Under the pieces are notes generated by a model that saw only the letters and a program-made list of their open reading frames with translations, was not told the origin of the DNA and did not search any database. From the NCBI RefSeq assembly GCF_902497625.1, contig NZ_CABVGX010000007.1, forward strand, positions 98,623 to 162,622: a stretch of DNA of 64,000 nucleotides, given 5' to 3'. Positions 56,867 through 64,000 of this stretch are shown one piece after another. The translations under genes were made by a program, and so were the position numbers. Source of the stretch: Pseudomonas fluorescens. GTDB taxonomy: Bacteria; Pseudomonadota; Gammaproteobacteria; Pseudomonadales; Pseudomonadaceae. The stretch's first letter is position 1. Every line of letters begins with the position of its first letter.

Positions 56867-57540
56867 GTGCAACGCTCGGTGAACAGGTAGCCGAGGCCGC
56901 GGATGGTGTCGATCGGTTTGAAACCCGAGGTCCCTTCCAGCTTGCGGCGTAATCGGCCGACGAGCACTTCGATCACGTTCGGATCGCGCTCGTCATCGTC
57001 CGGATAGAGCTGCTCCATCAGGCGGTCCTTGGCCACCACTTGCTGGTGGTGTCGCATCAGATATTCAAGGATGCGGTATTCATAGGCGGTCAGTGCCAGC
57101 GGCTGGTCTTCGAGTGAGGCCTGCTTGCGGTTAAGGTCCAGCAACAGCGGCCCGGCGACGATGGTCGACTGGGTAAAACCGCAGGAGCGTCGCAGCAAGG
57201 CATTGAGGCGCGCCTCGAGTTCTTCGAACTGGAACGGCTTGACCACGTAATCGTCCGCACCGGCGGCCAGGCCTTCGACCTTGTCCTGCCAGTTGCCGCG
57301 CGCCGTGAGGATCAGAATCGGGAAGCTCTTGCCACGCGCGCGCAACTGGCGAATCAGGTCGAGCCCGCCCATGCCTGGCAAACCGAGGTCAATCACTGCC
57401 AGGTCATGGTTGTATTGCTCGGCCTGGTACAGCGCTTCCTCTGCATTAGCCACGGACTCCACCACGTGGCCGCTGTCCGTCAGACGGGTTTGCAGGTGAT
57501 GGCGCAGCAGCGCTTCATCTTCAACGACCAGCAATTTCAT
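56863..57540 (-). CDS. phoP: response regulator PhoP
   Basis: 225 residues. Receiver with VEDEALLR, phospho-acceptor in AVIDLGLPGMGG and Lys in DDYVVKPF; C-terminal winged-helix with LTAYEYRILEYLMRH, NVIEVLVGRLRRKL and IDTIRGLGYLF. In the operon oprH-phoP-phoQ, overlapping phoQ. Governs Mg2+ starvation and cationic peptide resistance in Pseudomonas. Confidence 0.97.
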   Translation of the reverse strand: MKLLVVEDEALLRHHLQTRLTDSGHVVESVANAEEALYQAEQYNHDLAVIDLGLPGMGGLDLIRQLRARGKSFPILILTARGNWQDKVEGLAAGADDYVVKPFQFEELEARLNALLRRSCGFTQSTIVAGPLLLDLNRKQASLEDQPLALTAYEYRILEYLMRHHQQVVAKDRLMEQLYPDDDERDPNVIEVLVGRLRRKLEGTSGFKPIDTIRGLGYLFTERCT

Positions 57541-57602
57541 AACACTCCCCCAGGCCGCTCAATATCAAGGCGCCTGCAGATGTTGGCGGCTGGCAGAAAG
57601 AC

Positions 57603-57631
57603 GCCGGATCATCCTCGCGGGTTGATCCGGC
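57603..57631 (-). terminator. hairpin between oprH and phoP (attenuator candidate)
   Basis: GCCGGATCA - TCCTCGCGGGT - TGATCCGGC: perfect 9-bp arms in the 114-bp oprH-phoP gap, with a weak U-rich tail on the minus strand. It could reduce read-through, so that OprH is made in excess of PhoPQ. Confidence 0.5.
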
Positions 57632-57654
57632 ATCTCGCTGCCGCGTGGCGCTTT

Positions 57655-58257
57655 TCAGAAAGCGTAGTTGGCAGCCAGATAAGTCTGAGCGCTGCTGTTC
57701 AGACTCAAAGAGCCTTTCTTGCTGCCGTTGTGTACGCTCATTTCAGTACTGGCATTGCTTCGCAGGTAACGGTAACCCAGTTCAACCGAAGTGTTTCGCG
57801 AAACCTGTTGCAAAACCCCCGCCTGGCCGCCGATGGCGTAGCCGATATCCTTGTCGCGGCTGAAGCCCGATGCTTCCTGGGTCATTTTAGTCAGGCCCGC
57901 CGTCGCCCCGCCAAACAGCTTTGTGCCGGCGCCAACCGGGAAGAATAGATCGTAGCTGCCCAGCAGATTTTCCTGGCGCAGTTTGATACCGTTGTGCGAA
58001 CCCGAAACGTTATCGTAAGTTGCGTAGTAGCGGCCTTGGCTGTTTTGCTGCCCCAGACGCACACCCCAGGTGTTGTCCTTTCCAATCACGCCGTCGGCAT
58101 TTGGGTGATTGAGGTTATCGTTGAGGGCGTGAGACTTTTTGATTTTGTCGCTGGTTTGCCCAAACGACAGGCTGGCAAAATTAACATCGGCGGCCAGGGT
58201 CGCTGTGCTCGCGCCGAGCAAGCTGAACGCCAACAGCAGTTTCTTGAATCCAGTCAT
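57655..58257 (-). CDS. oprH: outer-membrane protein OprH
   Basis: 200 residues. Signal peptide MTGFKKLLLAFSLLGASTATLAAD, then an eight-stranded barrel (for example YYATYDNVSGSHNGIKLRQE, SVELGYRYLRSN) ending LAANYAF with the aromatic terminus. Binds LPS and can replace divalent cations under Mg2+ limitation. GAGGAG is 8 nt before ATG 58257. First gene of the oprH-phoP-phoQ operon. Confidence 0.96.
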   Translation of the reverse strand: MTGFKKLLLAFSLLGASTATLAADVNFASLSFGQTSDKIKKSHALNDNLNHPNADGVIGKDNTWGVRLGQQNSQGRYYATYDNVSGSHNGIKLRQENLLGSYDLFFPVGAGTKLFGGATAGLTKMTQEASGFSRDKDIGYAIGGQAGVLQQVSRNTSVELGYRYLRSNASTEMSVHNGSKKGSLSLNSSAQTYLAANYAF

Positions 58258-58317
58258 GGGAATACTCCTCGAGATTTCTTGGTTATTGTGTGGCGAGGAA
58301 AGAGTAATCAAACCGTC

Positions 58318-58355
58318 CTGAACCGGCCCTGAATGCCCGCTGAACCTGAGCTGAA
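58318..58355 (-). promoter_or_regulatory. four phased PhoP half-sites upstream of oprH
   Basis: On the minus strand TTCAG occurs at four positions with an exact 11-bp period (plus strand CTGAA at 58318, 58329, 58340, 58351), each with a 6-nt spacer. This matches the direct-repeat architecture of PhoP boxes, doubled. They lie about 60-100 nt before the oprH ATG. Confidence 0.85.
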
Positions 58356-58403
58356 GAGAATCGACCAGGCTGAACAAATGACTTTTGATCCGGTGCTTCG
58401 AGC

Positions 58404-58671
58404 ATGCGCATGTATCTCGCTTTATTCCTGATAGCCGTGAGCGGGCTGACTCAGGCGGCCATCAAAACCGGAGAAATCCCCTATCAGAGCGCCGACGGCA
58501 CCCAGCTGATCGGTTACTACGCCTACGACGACGCGATCAGGCTTCAGCAACCCTGATGCAGATCGCCTGGGCCATGGTGATCATGGCGGGACTGACATTG
58601 GTTACAGCAAGGTGGCAGATGAAAAATCGTGGGCGGACATGCAAAGGTTTTTCAAGAAGATTTCTGGTTGA
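58404..58671 (+). pseudogene. internally deleted dienelactone hydrolase family gene
   Basis: Bases 58404-58554 read MRMYLALFLIAVSGLTQAA..., a signal peptide plus the ADGTQLIGYYAYDDA start of an exported dienelactone hydrolase. From about 58535 in another frame the sequence reads GFSNPDADRLGHGDHGG... to EKSWADMQRFFKKISG, the C-terminus of the same family, ending at 58671. About 140 central codons, including the nucleophile elbow, are gone and the frame has shifted. Inert. Confidence 0.85.
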
Positions 58672-58768
58672 TCGGGTCGCGCGAGGCGCGGCCCTCGTGA
58701 GCAGTCCCGCAAACAGCCGTGCTGCGGTCTGACGCCAGGGCTACCCAGTTCGAAGACAACCCGGCAAA

Positions 58769-59503
58769 ATGCCCGTCATGAATCCCGCCCCTGCCCTCCC
58801 TATCTGTTGCACCCCGCTGGATGCTCGTTGGCCGCTGCCCTTTGCGCTGGCCGATACGGTGCTGCTGAGTACCCATTTCGATACGTCACAACTCGCCCGT
58901 GATGATTTCCAGCGCAGCGCCATCGAGCCGCCGGCGAGCATCCAGCGTTCGGTCGCCAAGCGTCAGGCCGAGTTTCTCGCCGGGCGTGTGTGCGCCCGGG
59001 CGGCGTTGCTGGCGCTGGATGCGCTCGACTTCACCCCCACCATCGGTGAAGACCGCGCCCCGGTCTGGCCCGCGCATATCAGCGGCTCCATCACCCACAG
59101 CAATGGCCGCGCCGCAGCAATCGTCGCGCGCAAACGTGATTGGCGCGGTTTGGGGATGGACCTGGAAAATTTGCTCGAACCGGAGCGGGCGGAACGTCTG
59201 GCCGGTGAAATCCTTACCCCGGCGGAATTGCAACGCATGGCTGCGGGCCCGCAGGATCAGGTGGCGCTGCGGGTGACCCTGACGTTTTCGGTGAAGGAAA
59301 GTCTGTTCAAGGCACTTTATCCGATCGTTCGGCAGCGCTTCTATTTCGAACATGCGGAGGTGCTGGAATGGACCGAGCACGGCGAAGTTCGACTGCGGCT
59401 GCTCACTGACCTGTCCAGCGAATGGCGCAAGGGTACTGAACTGAATGCGCAATTCGCCGTGATGGATGGGCAGCTGTTGAGCCTGGTTAGTATCAAGGCC
59501 TGA
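58769..59503 (+). CDS. 4'-phosphopantetheinyl transferase (PcpS/EntD type)
   Basis: 244 residues; moves 4'-phosphopantetheine from CoA to acyl and peptidyl carrier proteins. The magnesium motif GLGMDLE and the Sfp-type TFSVKESLFKALYP are intact, with KRQAEFLAGRVCARAAL in the N-terminal half. Pseudomonas usually has a single broad enzyme (PcpS) of this kind serving fatty acid, siderophore and NRPS carrier proteins. ATG 58769 or 58778. Confidence 0.92.
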   Translation: MPVMNPAPALPICCTPLDARWPLPFALADTVLLSTHFDTSQLARDDFQRSAIEPPASIQRSVAKRQAEFLAGRVCARAALLALDALDFTPTIGEDRAPVWPAHISGSITHSNGRAAAIVARKRDWRGLGMDLENLLEPERAERLAGEILTPAELQRMAAGPQDQVALRVTLTFSVKESLFKALYPIVRQRFYFEHAEVLEWTEHGEVRLRLLTDLSSEWRKGTELNAQFAVMDGQLLSLVSIKA

Positions 59504-59560
59504 GGTGTGTAGCAGGTGAACCGCGTTATCGTTCGTCGCGAGCAAGCTTTGACGATACGG

Positions 59561-60784
59561 TCAGAGGTAGCCGTCGGCGCGTAACAGGGTTTCGAGGCAG
59601 TGTTCGCTGATGTGATAGAAATCCTTCAGTTCCTGGATTTTCACCAGCAATTGCGCGGGGTCTACGGGCTCGGCGCGTTTCACCGCGAGAATCATTTTGT
59701 TTTTGTTGGTGTGGTCCAGCGAGATGAACTCAAACACTTTTGTTTCGTAACCGCAGGCCTCGAGAAACAAGGCACGCAAACTGTCAGTGACCATTTCTGC
59801 CTGCTGGCCCAGATGCAGACCGTACTGCAGCATCGGCTTGAGCAGCGCCGGGCTCTGGATTTGCAGGCGGATCTGTTTGTGGCAGCACGGCGAGCACATG
59901 ATGATCGACGCGCCGGAGCGAATACCGGTATGAATAGCGTAGTCGGTGGCGATATCGCACGCATGCAATGCAATCATCACGTCCAGCTCGCTCGGCGCGA
60001 CGCTGCGCACATCACCGCATTTGAACACCAGCCCCGGGTGATCGAGTTTCGTGGCAGCGGCGTTGCACAATGTGACCATGTCCTCACGCAATTCGACGCC
60101 GGTAACTTCTGCTTCGGCGTTGAGCGTGTTACGCAAGTAGTCGTGAATCGCGAACGTCAAGTAGCCCTTGCCCGAGCCGAAATCCGCGACCCGCACAGGT
60201 TTGTCCAGCGCTAGCGGCGAGGTGGTCAGGGCGTGGCTGAAGACCTCGATAAACTTGTTGATCTGCTTCCATTTGCGGGACATCGCCGGGATAAGCTCGT
60301 GCTTGCTGTTGGTCACGCCGAGGTCGGCCAGGAACGGCCGGCCGAGGTCGAGGAAGCGGTTTTTTTCGCGGTTGTGCTCGGCCGACGGCACTTCACGCAA
60401 TTGCTGTGGCTTGCTCTTGAATAGAGAGGCCTTGGCCTTTTTGCTGTATTCGAGCTGGGCTTCATCGGTCAATCCCAGCAAATGCGCATTCTTGAACGTT
60501 GTCGGCAGCAGCGCCGCGATGGTTGCCACACCTTCATCCATCGGGAAATTTTTAGTGATGTCGCGGGTCTTGTAGCGGTAGACGAAGGTTAGGCAAGCCT
60601 GATCCTTTACCGTCGTTTGCTTGATTATCAACCGCTGCAGGTCGGGCTCTGTGCCGACATATTTGGCTAGCACCAGCTTGATGAACTCATTTTGTTCCAG
60701 GCTTGATTTCAGCAACTTGATGAATTGAGCGTGATGGTCCGGCGCGAGGCTGGCGGGGTTTACGGGGTTTACGGGGATGGACAT
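59561..60784 (-). CDS. SAM-dependent methyltransferase (Methyltransf_32-like)
   Basis: 407 residues. The SAM site is RVADFGSGKGYLTFAIHDYL. HACDIATDYAIHTG and SPCCHKQIR are typical of the GSTCD/Methyltransf_32 group, and the N-terminal 150 residues are a distinct domain rich in basic residues (KTRDITKNFP). Probably acts on RNA, but the substrate is not established. Start ATG 60784; upstream in-frame sequence is not persuasive. Confidence 0.9.
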   Translation of the reverse strand: MSIPVNPVNPASLAPDHHAQFIKLLKSSLEQNEFIKLVLAKYVGTEPDLQRLIIKQTTVKDQACLTFVYRYKTRDITKNFPMDEGVATIAALLPTTFKNAHLLGLTDEAQLEYSKKAKASLFKSKPQQLREVPSAEHNREKNRFLDLGRPFLADLGVTNSKHELIPAMSRKWKQINKFIEVFSHALTTSPLALDKPVRVADFGSGKGYLTFAIHDYLRNTLNAEAEVTGVELREDMVTLCNAAATKLDHPGLVFKCGDVRSVAPSELDVMIALHACDIATDYAIHTGIRSGASIIMCSPCCHKQIRLQIQSPALLKPMLQYGLHLGQQAEMVTDSLRALFLEACGYETKVFEFISLDHTNKNKMILAVKRAEPVDPAQLLVKIQELKDFYHISEHCLETLLRADGYL

Positions 60785-60913
60785 GGTTAGCGGCCTCGAG
60801 CGGTGCGAGTCAGGAATGGCCGTCATTTTAAGGGAGATAGGGACGTTAGGGCACAGCGTTATTTCCAACACTCCTGATTCCCGCGCCCGTGGCCTGGTCA
60901 TTCCTCATCGGCG

Positions 60914-61276
60914 TCAACTTTCGACCAGCCGCAGCTTGCGGTTATTCGGTGAATTGATGATGTACTTGACAATCAACCCTACTGGCACAGCCCAGGTCAG
61001 GCCATTGGCTGGATCGGTGACTACCGCGATCGTTTCCGAACTGGCGGTTATGTCCAGACGCCGTCGGTCATGGCTGGACTTGAGAATGCCATAGGCATGG
61101 CTGACCAGCTTTTCAGCCAGATGCAGCGGCACATCCACATCTCGCAGATGCTTAACCGCACGGCAAAACAGGATCTGATCGTCCAGCATCGCGTCGGTTT
61201 CATGGCGAGCCAGGAAAGCTTGAGCAATATTCAGCAGATCCTCGTTTATTTCGAAGTATTCATCCCCTGCAGTCAT
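60914..61276 (-). CDS. hypothetical protein in the phage-like cluster
   Basis: 120 residues, mostly helical with a beta C-terminal portion (SETIAVVTDPANGLTWAVPV). No family recognised. Its start lies 1 nt after the Ogr-like gene stop, so it is in the same operon of three (69-residue protein, Ogr-like, this protein). Slightly lower GC than neighbours. Confidence 0.75.
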   Translation of the reverse strand: MTAGDEYFEINEDLLNIAQAFLARHETDAMLDDQILFCRAVKHLRDVDVPLHLAEKLVSHAYGILKSSHDRRRLDITASSETIAVVTDPANGLTWAVPVGLIVKYIINSPNNRKLRLVES

Positions 61277-61277
61277 A

Positions 61278-61556
61278 TCAAAGCTCCGGTGGCGTGTCTG
61301 TCGATGAAGTGCTGAGCGCAACAGGCCGGGCGGCACTTCGCAGATCAGGTCCGGCGAACGGTAAACGCACCGCCGGGTTGGGCATTCCGCTGGGCGACAG
61401 TTCGTGGGTCATTTCGAACTCGGCCCGAACCGACCATCCGCAGGCTTCCGACGTACATTGCAAATACGCCACCCGCAAAAAAATATGTCGGCCCTCACTG
61501 GTCCGAATACGCATCCGGTTGAGGCAGTGCGGGCACACCATTTTGTAGGTACTCAT
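61278..61556 (-). CDS. Ogr/Delta-like zinc-finger protein
   Basis: 92 residues. The N-terminal zinc finger has CPHC (residues 8-11) and a second cysteine pair in LQCTSEACGW, with MRIRTSEGRHIFLRVAYLQC between, as in P2 Ogr and P4 Delta, activators of phage late genes. No late genes are nearby. Start overlaps the preceding small gene (ATGA). Confidence 0.85.
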   Translation of the reverse strand: MSTYKMVCPHCLNRMRIRTSEGRHIFLRVAYLQCTSEACGWSVRAEFEMTHELSPSGMPNPAVRLPFAGPDLRSAARPVALSTSSTDTPPEL

Positions 61557-61762
61557 GCTTGACTCCCAGTGGTCATATGGTCGTAATCAACTTGATCAAA
61601 CGAATATTGCTTGAAGCACTGATCGCCCGGTCCGGTCATGCGAATAACGTCTGCCGGATATACGGAATTGAATCGGCAGTCGCGGAATGAGTGCACACCA
61701 ACCTTGTAGGAAATTGCCCTGATACTATTAGGAAGTTTCGTCATCGTATTCTTCTGATCCAT
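61553..61762 (-). CDS. small hypothetical protein, 69 residues
   Basis: First gene of the minus-strand operon facing the CI-like repressor. MDQKNTMTKLPNSIRAISYK..., rich in aromatic and polar residues, no recognisable fold. Overlaps the Ogr-like gene by 4 nt. Possibly a phage early protein. Confidence 0.65.
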   Translation of the reverse strand: MDQKNTMTKLPNSIRAISYKVGVHSFRDCRFNSVYPADVIRMTGPGDQCFKQYSFDQVDYDHMTTGSQA

Positions 61763-61764
61763 AG

Positions 61765-61784
61765 TTGAAGTTTTATTACTTCAA
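61765..61784. promoter_or_regulatory. palindrome in the divergent phage-like control region
   Basis: TTGAAGT-TTTATT-ACTTCAA, perfect 7-bp arms, immediately before the 69-residue gene and 69 nt from the repressor start. Likely operator for the CI-like protein. Confidence 0.6.
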
Positions 61785-61852
61785 GACAAGAGAAACTCAT
61801 TTCGCATACGTTAGTTACTCAAAAAGCATGTGTCAAAAGGAAGAGGCTCAAA

Positions 61853-62278
61853 TTGCGTAGCAAAAAATCACAAGCCGTTCTGGCTCGCCTTAAACTGGCG
61901 ACAGGCACAAAAACTGACGCATCTTTGTCTTTAGCACTGAAGATCAGTCCTCAGACGCTCAGCAGCTGGAAAGGCCGTGACAGCACACCATACTCATTAT
62001 GCGTAGATTTCGCTCATAGCCGCGGTATCTCCCTCGACTGGCTGCTACTCGGGGTAGGACCGATGTTACGACCCGCTGCGGGTGATCTTGCCGAAAACAA
62101 CCCGGAAACTACGCCGCAGGAGAACACGATCCTTGCCCTGTGGCGGTTGCTCGATCACGACGACCGTTGCGCCATCCAATGCGCACTGGAAGAAAAACGG
62201 CGACTGCGGGATCTGGAACTCAAATTGGCCGCAATGTCTTCTGCACTCTCTGCACTCCAGCGTGGTAATGACATGTAA
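61853..62278 (+). CDS. CI-like phage repressor
   Basis: 141 residues from a TTG start with GAAGAGG 7 nt upstream. The N-terminal phage CI HTH domain is LARLKLATGTKTDASLSLAL / ISPQTLSSWKGRDSTPYSLC / GISLDWLLLGVGP. The C-terminal half is a helical oligomerisation segment, lacking the peptidase domain of LexA-cleaved CI. Divergent from the small operon, convergent with the holin genes. Confidence 0.88.
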   Translation: MRSKKSQAVLARLKLATGTKTDASLSLALKISPQTLSSWKGRDSTPYSLCVDFAHSRGISLDWLLLGVGPMLRPAAGDLAENNPETTPQENTILALWRLLDHDDRCAIQCALEEKRRLRDLELKLAAMSSALSALQRGNDM

Positions 62279-62300
62279 ACCAAAACAGCAGCGTGTTTCC

Positions 62301-62579
62301 TTACTTCATTACATACCAAAGCACCTTCAGGTTCCCGCCGCTGCGGAATATCAGTGCGCAGGCCAGGACACTCACGCCTGCGTGCCATGGACTGACTGGC
62401 ACATCTCCAAGAAGAACGTCTATGCCCGCAAGACAAAACAGGCTTCCGCATAAACTGGTAATGAGTCCGCTTCGCCAGCTGGGTCGCTGTTCGTTACGCT
62501 GATAACAGGCCAACCTGAACGCGCTCAGCAAATGTGAAAAGCCCGTTATTAAAATAAGCGTCGACATTGCCGTTGCCAT
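62301..62579 (-). CDS. small phage holin-like membrane protein
   Basis: 92 residues. Membrane segments STLILITGFSHLLSAFRL, LITSLCGSLFCLAGIDVLL and HAGVSVLACALIFRSGG. Resembles phage holin family 3 proteins of Pseudomonas prophages. Its ATG shares a base with the stop of the upstream holin gene (TGATG), so they are coupled. No endolysin follows. Confidence 0.82.
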   Translation of the reverse strand: MATAMSTLILITGFSHLLSAFRLACYQRNEQRPSWRSGLITSLCGSLFCLAGIDVLLGDVPVSPWHAGVSVLACALIFRSGGNLKVLWYVMK

Positions 62580-62935
62580 CACCTTCTTCCCCTCAGATGC
62601 CGGATAATGTCGCCGATCCCGGCGCCATCGATCCATTGCATCAGCTTTATGCTGATCGGGATGACAATCAGCGCGCAGAGAAACGCCGTCACGCCCTCAG
62701 TCAGAAAAGGTGCCATGGGCAACGCGACGGGCGTAAATAAATAGCCGACACCTGCTGACAGCAGCAACGAGCCCATCCGTTGCCATGCCTTGAAATTGGC
62801 GCGCGTGGTGGTCACCAACCAGGCACCGAGTGCCGCCCCGAACAACGCTTCGCCATCAATCGCAGGCAGCGTGCCGATCCCCAGCCCCAACAAAAGCCCA
62901 CCGATGTTGTTCGAGACCGAGTCAGTCATGCTCAT
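62579..62935 (-). CDS. putative holin (Phage_holin_8-like)
   Basis: 118 residues, start ATG 62935 with GAGGGGGG upstream. N-terminal SNNIGGLLLGLGIGTLPAIDG is typical of putative Pseudomonas holins; three to four membrane segments follow (FGAALGAWLVTTTR, LLLSAGVGYLFTPVALPM, FLCALIVIPISIKLM). It begins inside the LuxR gene (14-nt overlap). Confidence 0.85.
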   Translation of the reverse strand: MSMTDSVSNNIGGLLLGLGIGTLPAIDGEALFGAALGAWLVTTTRANFKAWQRMGSLLLSAGVGYLFTPVALPMAPFLTEGVTAFLCALIVIPISIKLMQWIDGAGIGDIIRHLRGRR

Positions 62936-63221
62936 GGTGCCCCCCCTCAGTGTTACCGCCGACTTTAATGACGCCCAGTTCGATGGCCTTGAGCAAGGCG
63001 GCACTGCGTGAGTTGACGGCAAATTTGCGGCGGATATTGGAGAAGTGGAAGTTGACGGTGGACTCGGAGCAACTTTGAATTCGTGCGATCTCCCAGGAGG
63101 TTTTCCCTTTCGAGCACCACAGCAAGGTTTGCGTCTCTTTGGCAGTCAATTGGGCGGGCACACACGCTTCGCCATCGCGCGGAGCACCACCAGAAGGATT
63201 GAGCGTTTGATGCTTTGACAT
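62922..63221 (-). CDS. LuxR-type HTH protein without a sensor domain
   Basis: 99 residues. The whole core is a LuxR/GerE HTH: LTAKETQTLLWCSKGKTSWE, ESTVNFHFSNIRRKFAV, AALLKAIELGVIKV. The N-terminal 25 residues are too short for a ligand domain. GGAGGGAG is upstream of ATG 63221. It leads the LuxR-holin-holin operon. Confidence 0.88.
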   Translation of the reverse strand: MSKHQTLNPSGGAPRDGEACVPAQLTAKETQTLLWCSKGKTSWEIARIQSCSESTVNFHFSNIRRKFAVNSRSAALLKAIELGVIKVGGNTEGGHHEHD

Positions 63222-63247
63222 GACAGAACTCCCTCCAGGCCAGAACG

Positions 63248-63264
63248 CCCGATCCCGGGCGCTC
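63248..63264 (-). terminator. weak hairpin upstream of luxR-type gene
   Basis: CGCCCG-GGAT-CGGGCG followed by TTCT on the minus strand. It could end the TPM-domain transcript. Confidence 0.35.
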
Positions 63265-63352
63265 GTTAATGGAAAGAGATGTTGGAGACAAGCCCGTACT
63301 CAATCAACGAGCGGGATTTGTAGCGAAGAGTGTTACACCGAGCGCCGACTAC

Positions 63353-63970
63353 TCAGCGCAGTACCACCAAACGATTGGGCAATTCATTCCTGACGTGCGT
63401 CACCGGTATGTGCAGTTTCAGCAACTCACCACACGCCTCCACGCACGTCACGAACCCCTGGAGAGTCTGACCCTGCTTCACTCGCTGGGTAAATGCCGCG
63501 ACGATTGCGTCCCAATGCGCGTTTTCCAGCCGAGTGGAAATCCCCTGATCCACCAGGATTTCCACATAACGCTCGGCCTCGGAGACGAAAATCAGGATGC
63601 CGGTGCCGCCCACGGTGTGATGCAGGTTCTGCTCCAGAAACTGTCGCCGCGCCAGGTTAGACGCGCGCCAGTGACGCACCGAACGCGGGATCAGGTGAGT
63701 CGTGACCTTGGGGATTTTAAACAGCAGGCACAACACGACAAACGTGCCCCACTGCACCAGCAGCAGGCTATGCAGCGTCATCCAGCCACTGAGGTAATGC
63801 ACGACACCCGGCACCACCAGCGCCAGCAGGCTGGCCCACAGCAGCGGGATATAAGCGTAGTCATCGGCGCGCGCTGCAAGCACGGTCACCAGTTCGGCGT
63901 CGGTGTCGCGCTCGACCCGGGCGATCGCCTCGGCGACCGTGCGCTGTTCCTGTTCAGTCAATAAAGCCAT
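63353..63970 (-). CDS. TPM-domain membrane protein
   Basis: 205 residues. LTEQEQRTVAEAIARVERDT opens the TPM (Psb32/Rossmann-like phosphatase) domain, but two membrane segments (PLLWASLLALVVPGVVHYLSG split over two, and LLLVQWGTFVVLCLLF) are inserted near residues 40-85, then GGTGILIFVSEAERYVEILVD resumes the domain. Family members are often encoded with a LemA protein and a second TPM gene, which would lie beyond the window end. Confidence 0.88.
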   Translation of the reverse strand: MALLTEQEQRTVAEAIARVERDTDAELVTVLAARADDYAYIPLLWASLLALVVPGVVHYLSGWMTLHSLLLVQWGTFVVLCLLFKIPKVTTHLIPRSVRHWRASNLARRQFLEQNLHHTVGGTGILIFVSEAERYVEILVDQGISTRLENAHWDAIVAAFTQRVKQGQTLQGFVTCVEACGELLKLHIPVTHVRNELPNRLVVLR

Positions 63971-64000
63971 GATTACGGTTGCCTGTTCAATGTTGTGATC

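Noticed and set aside
61578..61604. ANR/FNR-like palindrome near TTGATCAA
   Set aside because: It lies inside the 69-residue gene and lacks the 4-nt spacer.

Overview
The window comes from a Pseudomonas of the P. fluorescens lineage. The evidence is the protein content (GacS, OprH-PhoP-PhoQ, LdhA, FabA-FabB, a PcpS-type phosphopantetheinyl transferase), the high-GC codon use, the many REP-like palindromes of the 'gtaggagctg / gtagcagctg' kind, and gene strings that match, from memory, several separate blocks of the P. aeruginosa PAO1 map (about PA1609-PA1622, PA0926-PA0936, PA0946-PA0953, PA1178-PA1183). Most of it is core chromosome. I see no insertion sequence, CRISPR array or complete prophage.

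Layout. 1-7.9 kb: a two-gene ABC exporter, a glutathione transferase, a transglutaminase-like protein, FadE, a LysR regulator and an alanyl-tRNA editing protein. 8.0-8.5 kb: a tandemly duplicated tRNA-Glu/tRNA-Gly pair behind a strong promoter. 8.8-17.2 kb: a membrane-anchored hypothetical, a chemoreceptor, a MocR-type regulator, an SDR, a CurA-like reductase, PyrF and an AI-2E family permease. 17.3-22.3 kb: an acyl-CoA ligase / thioesterase / two alpha-beta hydrolases / DUF4892 operon with a decayed GST inside it and a 12+12 bp palindrome at its head. 22.5-24.4 kb: sixA, DUF4389 and gpsA. 24.6-29.5 kb: a translationally coupled TonB receptor / periplasmic binding protein / hybrid histidine kinase operon, followed by fabA-fabB. 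32-38.4 kb: DUF2058, mazG, relA, rlmD and cysM. 38.5-45.5 kb: a two-component pair, gacS, ldhA and two small proteins. 45.6-52.5 kb: a thioredoxin-like lipoprotein, arsC-like, wrbA, DUF2069, a Tag-like protein, ttcA, Yip1, SprT and a CaiB/BaiF family enzyme. 52.6-58.4 kb: dctA with a sigma-54 promoter, an AraC regulator, and oprH-phoP-phoQ with four phased PhoP half-sites. 58.4-61 kb: a gutted dienelactone hydrolase, a phosphopantetheinyl transferase and a methyltransferase. 60.9-63.2 kb: a small phage-derived island (Ogr-like zinc finger, CI-like repressor, LuxR-type HTH coupled to two holin-like proteins). The window ends in a TPM-domain membrane protein.

How the genes relate. Two hybrid kinases lie about 13 kb apart: GacS, and a kinase that looks like PA1611, a known partner of RetS in the Gac network. 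Their periplasmic domains look alike by eye. The PA1611-like kinase is encoded with an outer-membrane receptor and a binding protein that has no permease. That suggests a trans-envelope ligand-sensing unit and is the best candidate here for an undescribed system. The LuxR/holin/holin/CI/Ogr island, which has no endolysin or structural genes, is the second. RelA, MazG and the stringent-type tRNA promoter are ordinary growth-control genes. PhoPQ/OprH and DctA carry unusually legible control regions.
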